From positions 14,253,060-14,317,059 of the forward strand of contig OX442314.1 of assembly GCA_949358305.1 (NCBI GenBank): 64,000 bases of DNA. The letters are read 5' to 3'. Source of the DNA: Strigamia acuminata (lineage: Eukaryota > Arthropoda > Chilopoda > Geophilomorpha > Linotaeniidae). A model generated the notes under the pieces. It was not told the DNA's origin. It did not search any database and saw nothing but the letters and a program-made list of their open reading frames with translations. Of this stretch, positions 52,827 through 64,000 are shown in pieces (positions within the stretch are counted from its first letter, which is position 1; each line of letters starts with the position of its first letter). The position numbers and the translations under genes were made by a program.

Positions 52827-53010
52827 GTTTGAAATATACGATTCCTATGTAAAATAAAATTGTGGATTAAAAACATTAAGTCGCCATTTTTTGTAAGCAA
52901 TTAACAGCAGCGGTTTTAAAATGCAACTTTGCTATTTCAGCAATAGAGGGAACCTAAATCGAAACTCAATCAACATCCGAGTACTATCGTCTTGATTTAA
53001 GTTTTAGAAA
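52827..53010. promoter_or_regulatory. Divergent promoter between PAXX copy C and TYW5
   Basis: This 184-bp spacer is homologous to 48718-48901. It should contain the promoter of the functional TYW5. Its conservation despite loss of PAXX copy C is consistent with continued use in the TYW5 direction. Confidence 0.55.
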
Positions 53011-54346
53011 ATGTGCTCTTCTTCGTGCGAAGTTGCTACTTATTTTAATGTTACTGAAGAGAAATTTCGAATGGAGATACAGGAAAAGGTATTTGATCGT
53101 TTTCCCACAATTGGTGTATAAAATGATTAATAATTATATTTTTTTTTTAGCGAGAACCTGCACTGCTAAAACAAGTTGATATAGGTCCATGCGTTCATAA
53201 GTGGACATTTGATTATTTAATGAAAAATGCTGGTAACGACGAAGTGAAAGTTCACGTTAGCACAATACCAGAAATGGATTTCATTAATAAGAATTTTATA
53301 TATAGGTATTTATATACAGATGTTTATTATTGAAGCACGATAAAATAGCAGAAACTTTTGTTTAGATCATTACCATTCGCTGAACTCATCAGACGAGTCC
53401 ATGAAAAAAATCAAACCGATTATTTTTTAGACCCAGTAAGTATGTCGGCCATTTTCAGCCCTGAAATCAATTTTGTAATATTTTATTTTATTCCTTTTTG
53501 TTAGAATGAAAAATACTATCTTCGTTCTCTCGGCGATAATGCACGAAAAGATGTGGCGAATATTAAATCTCAATTTCCAAATCTGGCGGACGATGTTCAT
53601 ATTCCTAATTTTTTTAATGCCGAGCAATTTTTCTCGAGCGTGTTCAGAATTTCGTCCCCCGGACTTCGCTTGTGGACTCATTACGATGTAAATTTTCGTA
53701 ATTTATGAATTCATCTTGATAATTAATTTGATTTAAATGTTTTTAGATCATGGACAACATTTTAATTCAAATCACAGGCACGAAACAAGTAGTTTTATTC
53801 CATCCGAAGGATTTAGATTACCTTTATTTAATCGGTAATATTTTTTATTTTGTTTAATTAATCGTGAAGTAATTTTCTGAAATACCGGCAACTATTTCTT
53901 AGGCGATAAATCATCGGTTTTAGATATTGACAATCCAGACCTCGAAAAATATCCCAATTTCCGAAAAGCAACGAGATACGAATGTTCTATGGAACCCGGC
54001 GACATTTTGTATATTCCCGGTAACTAAAACTAACTATATAAATTGAACATAGTTTGAATTTCCAATATTTATTCAATTTTTAGCTTTATGGTTTCACAAT
54101 GTTTTAGCCAAAATGCCTGCTGTGGCTGTCAATGCATTTTGGTACAACTTGGAGCGTTTAAATTATGATAAATGCGACATTTATGGCAACAAAGATTTTC
54201 CCGTAGCAGTACAAGCGAATCAACTAGTGCAAAGAGCTATCAAAGCTTTAAATCCATTACCAAACGAATATAGAGAGTTTTACTATCGCAGACTAATCAA
54301 CACACTCAACCAAGAAATTTTTAAAATTACAAATTGTGAGTTATAA
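53011..54346 (+). CDS. TYW5: TYW5, JmjC-type tRNA wybutosine hydroxylase, seven exons
   Basis: TYW5 is a 2-oxoglutarate/Fe(II) hydroxylase that modifies the wybutosine precursor next to the anticodon of tRNA-Phe (family knowledge). Exons: 53011-53088, 53151-53305, 53366-53435, 53505-53687, 53747-53834, 53903-54019, 54084-54346, all phases consistent, 317 residues (human 315). Family landmarks: [65 protein letters not shown]. Iron ligands are H and D of WTHYD and the distal H of LWFHNV. AATAAA (54348-54353) begins one base after the stop. It converges with H1 (176 bp between stops). This is the only working TYW5 copy seen. Confidence 0.95.
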
Positions 54347-54521
54347 TAATAAAAAATTTAAAATATAATAAAAAATTGAAATATAATAATAAAAAAAGTT
54401 AAATATATTTAAACAAAAAGTTCGTAATTTCATCGTCTCTGGTTATTGTACTATTTTATATAGATTTTGAATTTTTAATTACGTTACAGTTTACAAGCAT
54501 TTAAAATGAAACAGGAAAGTT

Positions 54522-55463
54522 TTAACTGTTGCGACTTTTGGCGCGGTTTTTACTATGCGGAGCTGGAGTTTCCTTTTTCTGTTTTCCTCCGAGCCTCACC
54601 GACGAATCGCCCAACTTGGGGTGTCGATCCCGATTCGAGGGCCTGCCACGCTTAACATCGGTCTTTGGAATTTGCCGAATTCCCTTGGGTGTTTTCAATT
54701 GGCGGTGGCCGACCGGTGTAACAAAACTCACAATTCGTCGCGAAGACGACCGATGGATGATTCCTTTCGTTGGGTCACTTTTGAATCGACTCGACTTGAA
54801 TGAATTTTTCGTGTTCGGCTTAAACGAATGAATCATCGAGAAGTTTCGTGCAGGGACCCTACTTGGGCGAGTTCCAACGCTGTGTCGGATGAAACTTCCG
54901 CCGCTGTACTGATCGAACTTTTTGTGTTGTTGTTTCAACGCCTGGCTCAGCTTGAAAGCGCCGTTGCCTCCCTGGCCTCGGTACTGAACCAAATCGCCTC
55001 TGTTGACGGCTTTGCGCAAATAGCGCTTGACGTAAGGTGAGTATTTGCCTTCGTCCAAGTCGTATGTGGAAACCACGTACTTTCGGATGGCTTCGGCCGA
55101 AGATCCTTTGCGGTCTTTCAAGTGCAGGATGGCGTTTTGCACCATTTCGCCGATGCTCGGCAGCTTTCTTTCGGTCGAACTCGTGTTGCTCGAACTTTCG
55201 GTCTTGTGGATCTCGGTCTTGTGGTTTTCCGACTTGTCCTGTTTGTGTACTTCGGGCTTGTGCGATTCTTCGCTCATGTCGGTCCCTCTGTCGGTGGATT
55301 TTTCTTTCGAGCCGAGGGAGGGTCGGTACAATTTTTTGACGGATCGCTTGTTGCTTCGTGATATCGAAGTGATTGAATCTGAATCACTCCTGGAATCTTT
55401 GCGGTCTTCGGTTAAGTCGCATTCATCGGAAGGCTCGATTTCAGAATCGCTCGAATCGCTCAT
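54522..55463 (-). CDS. Linker histone H1-like protein, intronless (313 aa)
   Basis: This binds nucleosomes and linker DNA in the nucleus. Residues 1-100 are long, acidic and serine-rich (MSDSSDSEIEPSDECDL), then HK-containing repeats (HKPEVHK, NHKTEIHKTE, residues 68-90). Residues about 100-178 form the H15 winged helix (LPSIGEMVQNAILHLKDRKG ... GGNGAFKLS). The C-terminal 135 residues are basic and include KRGRPS, an AT-hook-like core. At 313 residues it is longer than most H1s (about 200-250), and the tail lacks the usual K/A/P density. No histone 3' stem-loop was found after the stop, so it is more likely a replacement or divergent H1 than a replication-dependent one. Its promoter has been copied to 52092-52517. 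Confidence 0.85.
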   Translation of the reverse strand: MSDSSDSEIEPSDECDLTEDRKDSRSDSDSITSISRSNKRSVKKLYRPSLGSKEKSTDRGTDMSEESHKPEVHKQDKSENHKTEIHKTESSSNTSSTERKLPSIGEMVQNAILHLKDRKGSSAEAIRKYVVSTYDLDEGKYSPYVKRYLRKAVNRGDLVQYRGQGGNGAFKLSQALKQQHKKFDQYSGGSFIRHSVGTRPSRVPARNFSMIHSFKPNTKNSFKSSRFKSDPTKGIIHRSSSRRIVSFVTPVGHRQLKTPKGIRQIPKTDVKRGRPSNRDRHPKLGDSSVRLGGKQKKETPAPHSKNRAKSRNS

Positions 55464-55840
55464 TTTTGATCCTGAGTTTTCGTGCTAGGATTTTGGGAGA
55501 ATTTTATTTATTTTTATGCAATTTTTGAAAACTTTTATTCGTTTTTATTAAACATTTACTAGTACTGAGGACCGCTTGCTACTTTTTCTGCTCTGAGCTG
55601 AATTTCGAAATGCAGCACTCGCCACTGAAGAAATAAAATTCATAGTTCTAAATTCCTAAACTATAACATTAAAGTCATTAACATTCGAGTAATACGAGCT
55701 GAGACTGCAAATACTCACTTTTTCTCTTGAAATTTAAAGTTCTATTGCCTCGAATTCATTATTGTCAAAAAATAAACGACTTATTCCCATATTAGAACAA
55801 CCACAGCCTTTCGAAAACGTGCGATTTTTAGCACGAGATC
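55464..55840 (-). promoter_or_regulatory. Upstream region of the H1-like gene
   Basis: This AT-rich promoter region contains TTTTGATCCTGAGTTTTC directly before the ATG and an inverted-repeat string CGTGCGATTTTTAGCACG near 55820. It is homologous to 52092-52517. The mapped extent of homology was judged by eye. Confidence 0.5.
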
Positions 55841-55859
55841 TTTTGTCATGGCAACAAGT

Positions 55860-56160
55860 TAAACAACATTTTAGTTTGAAATTCGCGCCACAACTTCAAA
55901 ATCTTAAGCCTATTTTTAATAAACAGGATGTCGGGCCTATAAATATATTTTTTTCTTATAAACATTTTTATTAAAAACTGTTTATTAAAAAAATATTTTG
56001 AAACTTAATATTTTCCTTTTTTTTTAAAATTTAGAGTTCAAGTATGACTTGAGGAAATTTATTTGAGTGATAAAAGAAATCTCTAGGAACTACTATCACT
56101 GCAAGGATGTATAAAGTAAGGAATGACTAAGTTTGTGTTATGACTCATCGCTACAAGAGG
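55860..56160. other. Intergenic spacer between H1 and myosin genes
   Basis: No gene is recognised. The two genes diverge here (H1 leftward, myosin rightward). Confidence 0.5.
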
Positions 56161-56344
56161 TCTCTGGGTGGCGCAGTTTATTTCCGTTTTGCGGCACTAG
56201 TCGAGTCGCGACATTCACAATCTTGGCTCATCGGCAACGGGTAGATTTGCTGTGGCTGGATTTGTAGTGCTGTACCTCTCCGTTATTTGATCACTGCACT
56301 TGCTTGGTTTTGGATTTATACTATGTAATATTCACCCCGCAATC
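56161..56344 (+). promoter_or_regulatory. Probable 5' leader of the myosin gene
   Basis: Less AT-rich sequence lies directly before the proposed myosin ATG (56345). It contains GGGTGGCGCAG (56166-56176) and several CpGs. No TATA box is evident. The transcription start is not determinable. Confidence 0.35.
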
Positions 56345-57798
56345 ATGGTGGCTGTTTCGTTAAACGCACGTGGTAAGCTCAACCTCACATTACTATTTAT
56401 TCATCTGCTCGAGTATTTTTTTCACCACGCGGATAAGTATGCGAGGAAGCCGGATCAACTCAGCTGGTTTCACCAGAGCGTCATCCTCATCGTTTAATCA
56501 AATCATTCATTAGCAATATTATTTTTATCAATATCAAAATTCCATTATTTAATTTTTAATTTATTAATTTTTTTGTTTATCCAATTTTTTTTCGTGAATT
56601 TTAACGAATTAATTATCTTTTTTCTAGGCAGTGACCATCAAGATGGATACCCCGATATGACAGTCATTAGTGATATCGATGAAAATGGAATTAATACGAA
56701 TTTAAGAATACGTTACAATCAAAACAAAATATACGTATCCTTGAAAAATAATCGATGAATTTGATTTTGCATTTTGTTTACTACCCAAACTTGGTGTCTT
56801 GTGGTTCCGAGAACGTGGTGTTTCCGTCTCTTTTATATTTATGCACTTCATTTCTTGAAATTTGTCAAGGCACCACTTCCACCGCACACAATAACATTAA
56901 CACACACCTAATTCTTAAGCTGACTGTGCGAGTAAATCCCTTTTCAAGGGGTGAACTGTTCGACCTGAGACATTCTTTAAATTCTTTTATTTTTTTTTTG
57001 AAGGCTGGGATAGGATAGGCCATTTAAAAAAAAAAAATATGCTACTCGAAATCAGTTTGATCTTTTCAATTTGCCCACCTTTGAAAAGGAAATTTAAGTC
57101 TCGCATAAATCCAATTCCAAGTTTGAGTCAAACGTCATAATGATGTCTGAATTGTGATTTATTGATCTCCACCGCGCGAGTGAAACTGCAAATCATCCAT
57201 CACATAAAAATGCATAGGATTAGGCTTTAATGAGACGCAAAAATTATGCAAATTCAGACTTTCAATGGCGCGAGCAAATATGGAATCGTTATTAAAAAAT
57301 TCGCGAGATGGAAAACGAAACCTAAAAATAAACTTGTGTTTCGATACCGTTTCAATTTGTTTTTCTCATATCAGATTCGTTTCCCTAGCAACGGGATGAA
57401 GCTGATGGAGCAGCACAAGGATTTTAAAGCAGCTGGTTTAGTTTAGATAACCCCCAACCTTAAAACAAAAATTTAAAAAACAAAAGAACAACGAATTTTT
57501 AATAATGCAAAAATAGAAGAATAAATAAAAAGAAATATTTATTTATTTATTTCTTATGAGGTGGAAAAAACAAAACACAGCTCGAGCTGAAGAATCCAAT
57601 AATCCCGCAGTGGTGTGTGCACCTCGAATTAGATGTGTTTTCTCTGGTTGATAGAAGAGAAACAACAACAGCAACGGAATGGCAGCGGAAAAGCTCCAAT
57701 TTCTTTTATTTTTTACCCCATTACTTTTTTTTTAAAAAACCAGCTGTGACTCATGAGAAGTGTTAGCAAATTACATGTCGCACCACAAATTCCTAACT

Positions 57799-57829
<31 letters not shown>

Positions 57830-59810
57830 GGGTGGAAAAGATGAAGAAACAAAAGCACTCGACACAAACACCACTCTGTAGAAGGGAAAGAGGGCACATC
57901 GAAAGAGCAATGAATTTGTCTAAATGGCCACTTGAACATCCCTTCCCTATGTTTGTATTCAGTCTGCTGTGCTATCCCTATATCTTACTGCCTGTTTTCC
58001 CGTTCGAATGCATGAGAAAATCGTTATATTTGCTTTCCCTTTCAATTTTTGGTCTTCATTCCCTCCACTTCGCCCATTATCTGCCAATTCTATCTCCAAA
58101 ATTGACTTTTGCATTGCAAATGTGTGTTAGATGTTGAGCCAATAATTGATTCATATCATCACACCGTTGTCGACTCGCATCGACAGTACTAAAATGCAGA
58201 ATGGAAGCGTTTGCAAGGTTTTCAAGTGCTTTTGCTTTGCTTATCGACCACGGCAGTTGCTAGCGTTTAACTTCTGCTTTTTTGGGTTATACATTCACGT
58301 CATGCGTCGTATTTATTCGCATTGTCCTTGCAATCAGCATCTGCCTGTAGGAAATGAGTCCACGTGCCATTAGGGGTTAAAAACAAAAAAAATAAAAAAG
58401 TGTGAATCCCCCTTCTCCCTTTTGGTAGTAACACATGGGGTCTTCCTTTGCTTTCTCTGGAGCCCTATTTTTCGATTTTGTCTGGTCTACTGTCAATTTA
58501 CTAGAGCAGAATAGGCCCTCGAATGATTGATTTTGAGGAGGTGGCGGGGAATAATTTAGTCCGCTTGATTTTTTTGACTTGTTAGTGAGTGATAAGGCGT
58601 TGGAAAAAATAAAATAAAAAAATAAGGCTGGGGCTGCCAGGTTTATCTGATTTTTTTTTTATTTTTTAAATATTTTTTTGCTTTTACAAGCAGAAATGAC
58701 GAAAACATGTCAGAAAAGTTGGTCTGCATTTGATCATTTTTTTTTTGGTTGGGAAAAGAAATGAAGTGATTATTCATCATGATTATTTAGGAGAGAAGAT
58801 TTAAAAATAATTATGTTATTTTTATTGCTTTCTCTCTGTCTTTAATATGTGTGTGTCATCAGGTAAGCGTGGTATTTTCTATTGATGAGAAAACCAGCAG
58901 GATGAGTCATATTCCCCCTTAAAAATGGAAAAAAAAATCAATGAATGAACTGTGAACATTCATCTGCATACAAAAACTAGATTCATTTATAGTAATATCA
59001 GCTTTAATTTTTTTAAAAATAGCTCTCAATGAGGGTTATTAAAACGGGAAATAAAGATACAACATTTGCATAAAGCTTTAAGGGCTTTTACGTTTAGTGT
59101 TGCATTTAAAAAAGACATAATTTTCTTGGCAAGGCAAGTTGATGTAAAATTTATATTTCCAGTTGAACCTTGTTACCCCTAATCTTTGTACGAACACAAT
59201 AAACATTGCTATATGGAACGGGGTAGTGAATGGTCGATGGTTGATTGTGAAATCAGAAAAGCGAAAACAATGCCCGCAGATTTCATCTCCCAAGTTAAGC
59301 CTACTTATCTTTTCGAGTGGATTCCCAATGTTATCTTTTTCCGTTGTATCCGTCCAGATAACGTTATCGGTTGAAATAATTTGATTTTAGAAAAGTTGCG
59401 TTAACTTTTTTACTTTATTATTTTTTTCGTTACTATTATAATTATTATCCATTGACTTGGATTTAAACACGGGTTCAAAAGGGGTTGGAGGTGGACACTC
59501 GGCTCCGCCTCATCATGTGCTGCTTCACAGGGGGGTTGGAGCACGTGCGTGAGTCACTTATTGTAATCAGCTGTTCTGTGGTCGGATGGAGGGGGTCACC
59601 TACCCCATCTGCCACTATCCCCTTTTATCCTCTGCTTTTCTCTTCCCCTCTGAAAAGTCTGACACTTCACCTGAAATAAAACTGCAGGTGGACATTAGTA
59701 GGGAAAACATACTTTTCATCACATATTTTTTCTTATGTAATTATCAGACTTACACAGGAACAATTCTCATTGCAGTCAATCCTTATAAAGAATTGGATAT
59801 ATACGAACCG
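56345..59810 (+). CDS. Unconventional myosin, first three coding exons (gene continues beyond window)
   Basis: This is an actin-based motor ATPase. Exons: 56345-56372 (ATG, phase 1 out), 56628-56734 (phase 1 in, 0 out), 59748-59810, each with GT/AG borders. They encode MVAVSLNARG, then DMTVISDIDENGINTNLRIR and YNQNKIY, then TYTGTILIAVNPYKELDIY. The last part is the myosin motor signature (IYTYTGxILxAVNPYK) that precedes the P-loop. Only about 20 residues precede the motor core, so the SH3-like N-terminal subdomain of classes such as II, V and VII is absent. The wording resembles classes VII, XV and XXII, but I cannot assign a class from 66 residues. The P-loop (GESGAGKT) and all later exons lie beyond 59810 and were not found before 64000. 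Confidence 0.85.
57802..57829. repeat. Poly-T tract
   Basis: This run of about 28 T lies inside the large second myosin intron. It could be the tail of an old minus-strand retroposed sequence, but no body was recognised. Confidence 0.6.
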
Positions 59811-59839
59811 GTAAGTCAATTTTTATTTACCTAAAGACA

Positions 59840-60006
59840 TACCGTATTTTACCGATTAAGAGTCGTCCTCGAATTGAAGCCGCCCCCAAATAAGAGCCGC
59901 GACCGAGAGAGGCGATTTGATATAAGAGCCGCACTCGAATAATAGCCGCGGCTGAAAGTGGTAGTTTAGAATAAGAGCCGCGGCTCTTACACTGTAAAAT
60001 ACGGTA
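59840..60006. mobile_element. Small TA-flanked MITE with internal AAGAGCCGC repeats, 167 bp
   Basis: The ends are inverted repeats: TACCGTATTTTAC at the left and GTAAAATACGGTA at the right. Both ends carry TA, consistent with the TA target duplication of Tc1/mariner-like elements. The interior has about six degenerate copies of a TAAGAGCCGC-like unit (near 59859, 59874, 59892, 59919, 59935, 59970) and is far richer in G+C than its flanks. There is no coding capacity. It lies 29 bp inside the myosin intron. Confidence 0.7.
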
Positions 60007-63000
60007 ATTTAGACTCAAGAATTGTAAGTTAAGCTTACTAAACGTGATTAAATTGTTTGTTTTTGTTTTTGGCGTGAAAATTAAATGCATTCAAACAAAT
60101 TCATATGAATTGTGAAGTGAGTAATTTAAGAAGATTGAACTTGATTACTTGTCTGTTGCAATGGCGGTGCAAATGTCTTTTGGGGGCTGCACTGGTCGTT
60201 CTGCGGCTCTTGTGGCGACAATAAGTTGTGTGTAGTGAACATAAACATGCCAGCAGTAGTTAAAACTCGTTTACAAATGAGTCCAAGTTGTTTGTTCACT
60301 GGACAGTTCCTCTGTCTATGGTATATGAAGGAAGGAGAAAACAAATGAACGGTTTTATCTTGTCACGTAATGGCTTTGCTTGTCACTGCAATTTCAATTT
60401 GGGACGTGCTGAGTTTGTGCAGGCGTATTAAAGCGACAACACCCTAACATTAAATTGGTCAAACATTGCTCACAGTATGGTATATTGAGATATTCATCTT
60501 ATTTATACGGTTTGCCAATTAATTTGTTTATTGATAGCTAGTTTGGACTGGTTCCGTGTTTGTGCGATATTAAAGCTTTAATTTGCATTTGGGTGAGTGC
60601 ATTTACGTGCTTAACACGACACGAAAAGTGGCTTTCAGAGATGGTTTGCGATCGCAACTTGTCAAGGAATAAATTAGACTCGTTGGAAAGGGAAAAAAGG
60701 GTTAACTTGTCACTTCTACTTTAATAAAGAAATTAGCTGTTCACTGAATGATTTATCACGCCTGCACAGTTACATACAACTCACATTAAATTTTTTATAA
60801 ACAAGATTTTTTTTTTTAATATTTTTTTTTTGTTAGTAAAAATATGAATATATAAATACGACCCTTTGATGCCATTTGATTAAACTGTATCACAGTCTGT
60901 GTTGCAAGAACAACTCTTCAATTTGTATGACAGCAGAAAAAGTGGATGACATCATAGCTCATAAATTGGCAGCATGTGTAGGAGTGAAAAGGGTGGGGTA
61001 AGTTTCACCCTTTATATCCGGACATGCCTGCTGTTCTTAGATGATCTAGAGTTTCCTGTGCGCCGGTTTTTCTTTTCATTTTTTCTTGCTGTGGGTGGTG
61101 AATAATAATAATTCGGAATTTGCGATTTTCTTATTTGAACAGACGAAGTGTGGAGTGTTTTCTTGATGTGTTGTGTTGCCTGAGTAAATGAAGAGATGTT
61201 GAGGATTGTGCTCTTGATTTGCAGACTAATTTATTAGTTTCACTCTCTTGGTTTGGTTTTAGGGGGGAGTTACAGACCCGTAGTAAAGCTAATTGACCTA
61301 TGAGGGGGAGCGAAAGGTGGTGGTGGTTCCCTGAGTTTACTTCTTAGAAGTGCTGGATATTGATAATTATGTATTTTCTAGATTGTTAAATTTCTGGGCC
61401 TGGTGTGTTATTAAGGGCCATATTATCCTCCCACTGGTCTGGATTTTTAAAATTGAAGTTTTCGCTTGTGTAAATTTGGAATTGCAGTTAATAACGATAA
61501 ATTATAGAGTTTTAAATTAAAAATGAAAACAGTTTTATTTTTTTGGATGTTGCAAATTGCGTGTGGGTTGCTTACTGAGAATTAATGGTTGTCAATTGGG
61601 ATTATGTAAGAAATGTAGGTTTATTTGTTTGTGGAATACGATGAAAGATTAATTTTTCTGGGGGAAAAGAAGGGAATTGGGACTGGAAAGACTAGTCTCT
61701 TTGTGCAGTTTGTCATATGTTGCCATGGAAACCGGGTTTTGATGAAAATAGAAGCTTTAACTCAGGAAATTGCAACGACAACTCGACGTTATTGCTTGAT
61801 TTCTCTTTGTCTGTCTTTTTATTATCATTATTTGGTTATTTATTTATTGGTTTTACCAGTTCTTAGATGTTATCTAGAGTAGCAAAGTTCGTTTATACCA
61901 GTATTTATAGATGAGTGCTTTTCTGAGCTATTTGTTTGTTTTTTAAAGGTTTGATAATAAACTAGTTGGTTGAAATTAGAAAAAAATCAAATTCTATGGA
62001 ATTTATTGCTAAATTTATTTTATTTTTTTATGTCATGGGGAAATCGATTAGTTGAGTTTGGAAATGTCAGTTTGAATCAATGAAATGTTATGTTTATGAC
62101 CTTTTCTGAAAGATGAAACCCTTAATTCCAGTGTTCGGTGAAACAACAATTCATCATCTTGTTTTTTGTTTTATTTTGAAGGTTTGCCCCATCATTTATT
62201 AGAAAATATTTTTGGGTCAAGGTAAAAGTGAAACTGTGAAAGTCTGTATATCCTTCCTGGATATCAAAGGCGGATGTTTTTTTTTTCTTTTCTTTTTTGT
62301 AACGAACAAATCGGAAATAACTTTTTATATAACCTTTGTTTTTAAATTTTAAATGTGGAACAATTTGCTTAATTGACTGGAAGTTTTAGATTAAAAAACA
62401 AAATTTGTCCCCAATGTCATTAAATTTGTTTGCACAGGTCTTTAAAACGCAAATCATTTGTAAACAAACTTTCTCGGGAAAAGGAGAGAGCTGGGCAACG
62501 AATTTGAGCAATTTTCATCGATTAGTTGTACAGTCAGCGCCTAAGAATTCGAAAAATTGAATGGAAATTGAAGAAAAATAAAAATAAAAAAAATCAACTA
62601 TAAAATGTCGGCTGTCAGAGCGCATTTGTTGCTTACTAAGAATTGTTGTGTTATTAGTAATTAGAAGATTAGTATTGTGCAGTGGCTGTATATTTTTTTA
62701 CACAACTCAATAGTGAGCTTAACATGAAATATTCAACGAAGGCCGTTGACTGATGTCCCGAGTATATTGATTTATTTAGGTGCATATTCTGGGAGTACAG
62801 CGAGGTTACAACGCTGCAAAAACGTCGTTTACTAATTCCGTGATATTTTTCTAGCAAATATCATTTGTTGGTTTTTTTATAGCGCCGTAACTAAAAACAA
62901 ACATGAAAACTGTAATTACGATGATTCTATTTGAGGTGCTGCGTTTTTAAAATAATTTTTCCCCCTTAAAAGGAATTACCTTACCGAGAAAAGTGATAAA

Positions 63001-64000
63001 AGAAGAGATAAACCTCCGTTTAATCTGTAAGCGTAATTCCTGAAGACGATTTTACAACCCATATCACGTTTACGACTGAATATATAACATATTTTATGAT
63101 TCGGTGGAACAGTTCAAGATTTTTTTTTATTTTTTACTGAGATTTACACAATTTTTTTTTTAGCTTAGTTTGCTAAAAATGAAATGTAATTTATTTTTTT
63201 CACTCCTTTCCTTCATATCTGCAACTCTGATGACGGCAGAGATGTGTTTTGTAAATGTAATATGCCCTAAATTCATATTTTAGTTGTCTTTGCGCATTTA
63301 TTTTTAATGTACGTTGCAGTTGGTGCTTGTAGCAGATGTGGAGTTGACTTGTAAATGACGTGGTTTTAAGTGTGTAATATTTACTTTAGTTGTTTGAAAT
63401 CGCTTGGGCTTAGCGTAGAGGAATGTAACGTCAGAAGGAGATTTGGGTGGCAAGTTTTCTCATCTACAGTTACCCAATTCCCCTCTAGTGTCACTCAAAA
63501 CACCAATCTAGCGGGCGTTTTCACTACTGATAAAAATAAAATAAACATCCCCCTTTTTAAAATGGAGTGGCTGATTCATTATATCACACTTAACCGTATT
63601 TCTCTTCCAGTGGAAGTAGAAATTGTAAATTATACTAAAAATAAAAATGAAATGAAATTTGAGATTGACAAATTATTATTTTTTTCTTATTTTATTTTAT
63701 TGATTTTTTTTTTTTTTTGGTCAGGGCGATGGAGTGGTGGATAAAAAGAAGTGTGTAAGAAATGAAATTGGATTGAGGCTGGTTTAGGAAATCTATTGGA
63801 TCAAAATTGCACTCGATTTACTAGATTACAAATATAACTGGGTATTTTTCAAAGGAAAACGAAAACTTGGGGTCTGCATTTCTGCAATGCATGTGCGGGG
63901 GGAAATGATAAATTGATGTGCGTGTTTGTAGGGCTTTGCTGATTGCAATATTTACCAGAATAATACATTCAATTTCCCGTAATTGAGAGCGTTTTACGGC
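60007..64000. other. Myosin intron or downstream region without recognised exons
   Basis: I searched both strands for the next myosin exons (P-loop, switch regions) and found none. The sequence is AT-rich with scattered homopolymers. A glycine-lysine string near 61670 only superficially resembles a P-loop. Confidence 0.45.

Noticed and set aside
59186-59374. 62-codon frame just before the third myosin exon
   Set aside because: No myosin similarity, and the phases of the exons on either side already join perfectly without it.
61625-61882. Frame with a glycine-rich GIGTGKTS string resembling a P-loop, where the next myosin exon might be
   Set aside because: It lacks the myosin GESGAGKT context and flanking motor residues; probably chance.

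Overview
The window is animal nuclear DNA. It is AT-rich, its genes are split by mostly short introns, and it carries two nuclear tRNA genes. The protein set (XRCC3, a MARK/PAR-1 kinase, PAXX, TYW5, a linker histone, an unconventional myosin), hAT and TA-flanked miniature elements and TTAGG-type runs inside one repeat suggest an arthropod or other invertebrate. I do not assign a species. Exon coordinates were read by hand from splice signals, reading phase and family resemblance; nothing was aligned by computer.

Layout. 1-16240: gene-poor, AT-rich DNA, possibly a long first intron of a minus-strand gene whose CpG-rich first exon may be at 16247-16660. 17234-18536: a complete six-exon XRCC3 gene. 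18682-19194: two tRNA-Asp(GTC) genes. 19963-34889: a complete minus-strand Ty3/Gypsy-type LTR element with two apparently identical 1005-bp LTRs, a 4-bp target duplication, PBS, PPT, gag, pol and a third large ORF in the env position that looks nothing like an envelope. 37774-45693: a 17-exon MARK/PAR-1 kinase gene with a duplicated, mutually exclusive UBA exon. 47592-54430: a rearranged tandem array of a divergent PAXX/TYW5 gene pair. 54522-55463: a linker histone H1-like gene. 56345 to beyond the window end: the first three coding exons of an unconventional myosin.

The most notable systems are these. (1) The PAXX-TYW5 array appears to descend from about three units. PAXX is intact only in the first unit and TYW5 only in the last. 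A middle PAXX copy has been joined, exactly at the start codon, to a copy of the neighbouring H1 promoter and now begins with ACG. (2) The kinase has two equal-length UBA exons separated by a 34-nt intron; including both or neither gives an immediate stop. (3) The retroelement has a textbook -1 frameshift signal (A AAA AAC, 6-nt spacer, 10-bp stem), an exact internal second copy of its polypurine tract, and a 1015-residue RS-rich third ORF.

XRCC3 (homologous recombination) and PAXX (end joining) are both repair factors, but nothing in the sequence links their regulation. The pairs with visible shared architecture are PAXX/TYW5 (184-bp head-to-head spacer) and TYW5/H1 (convergent).
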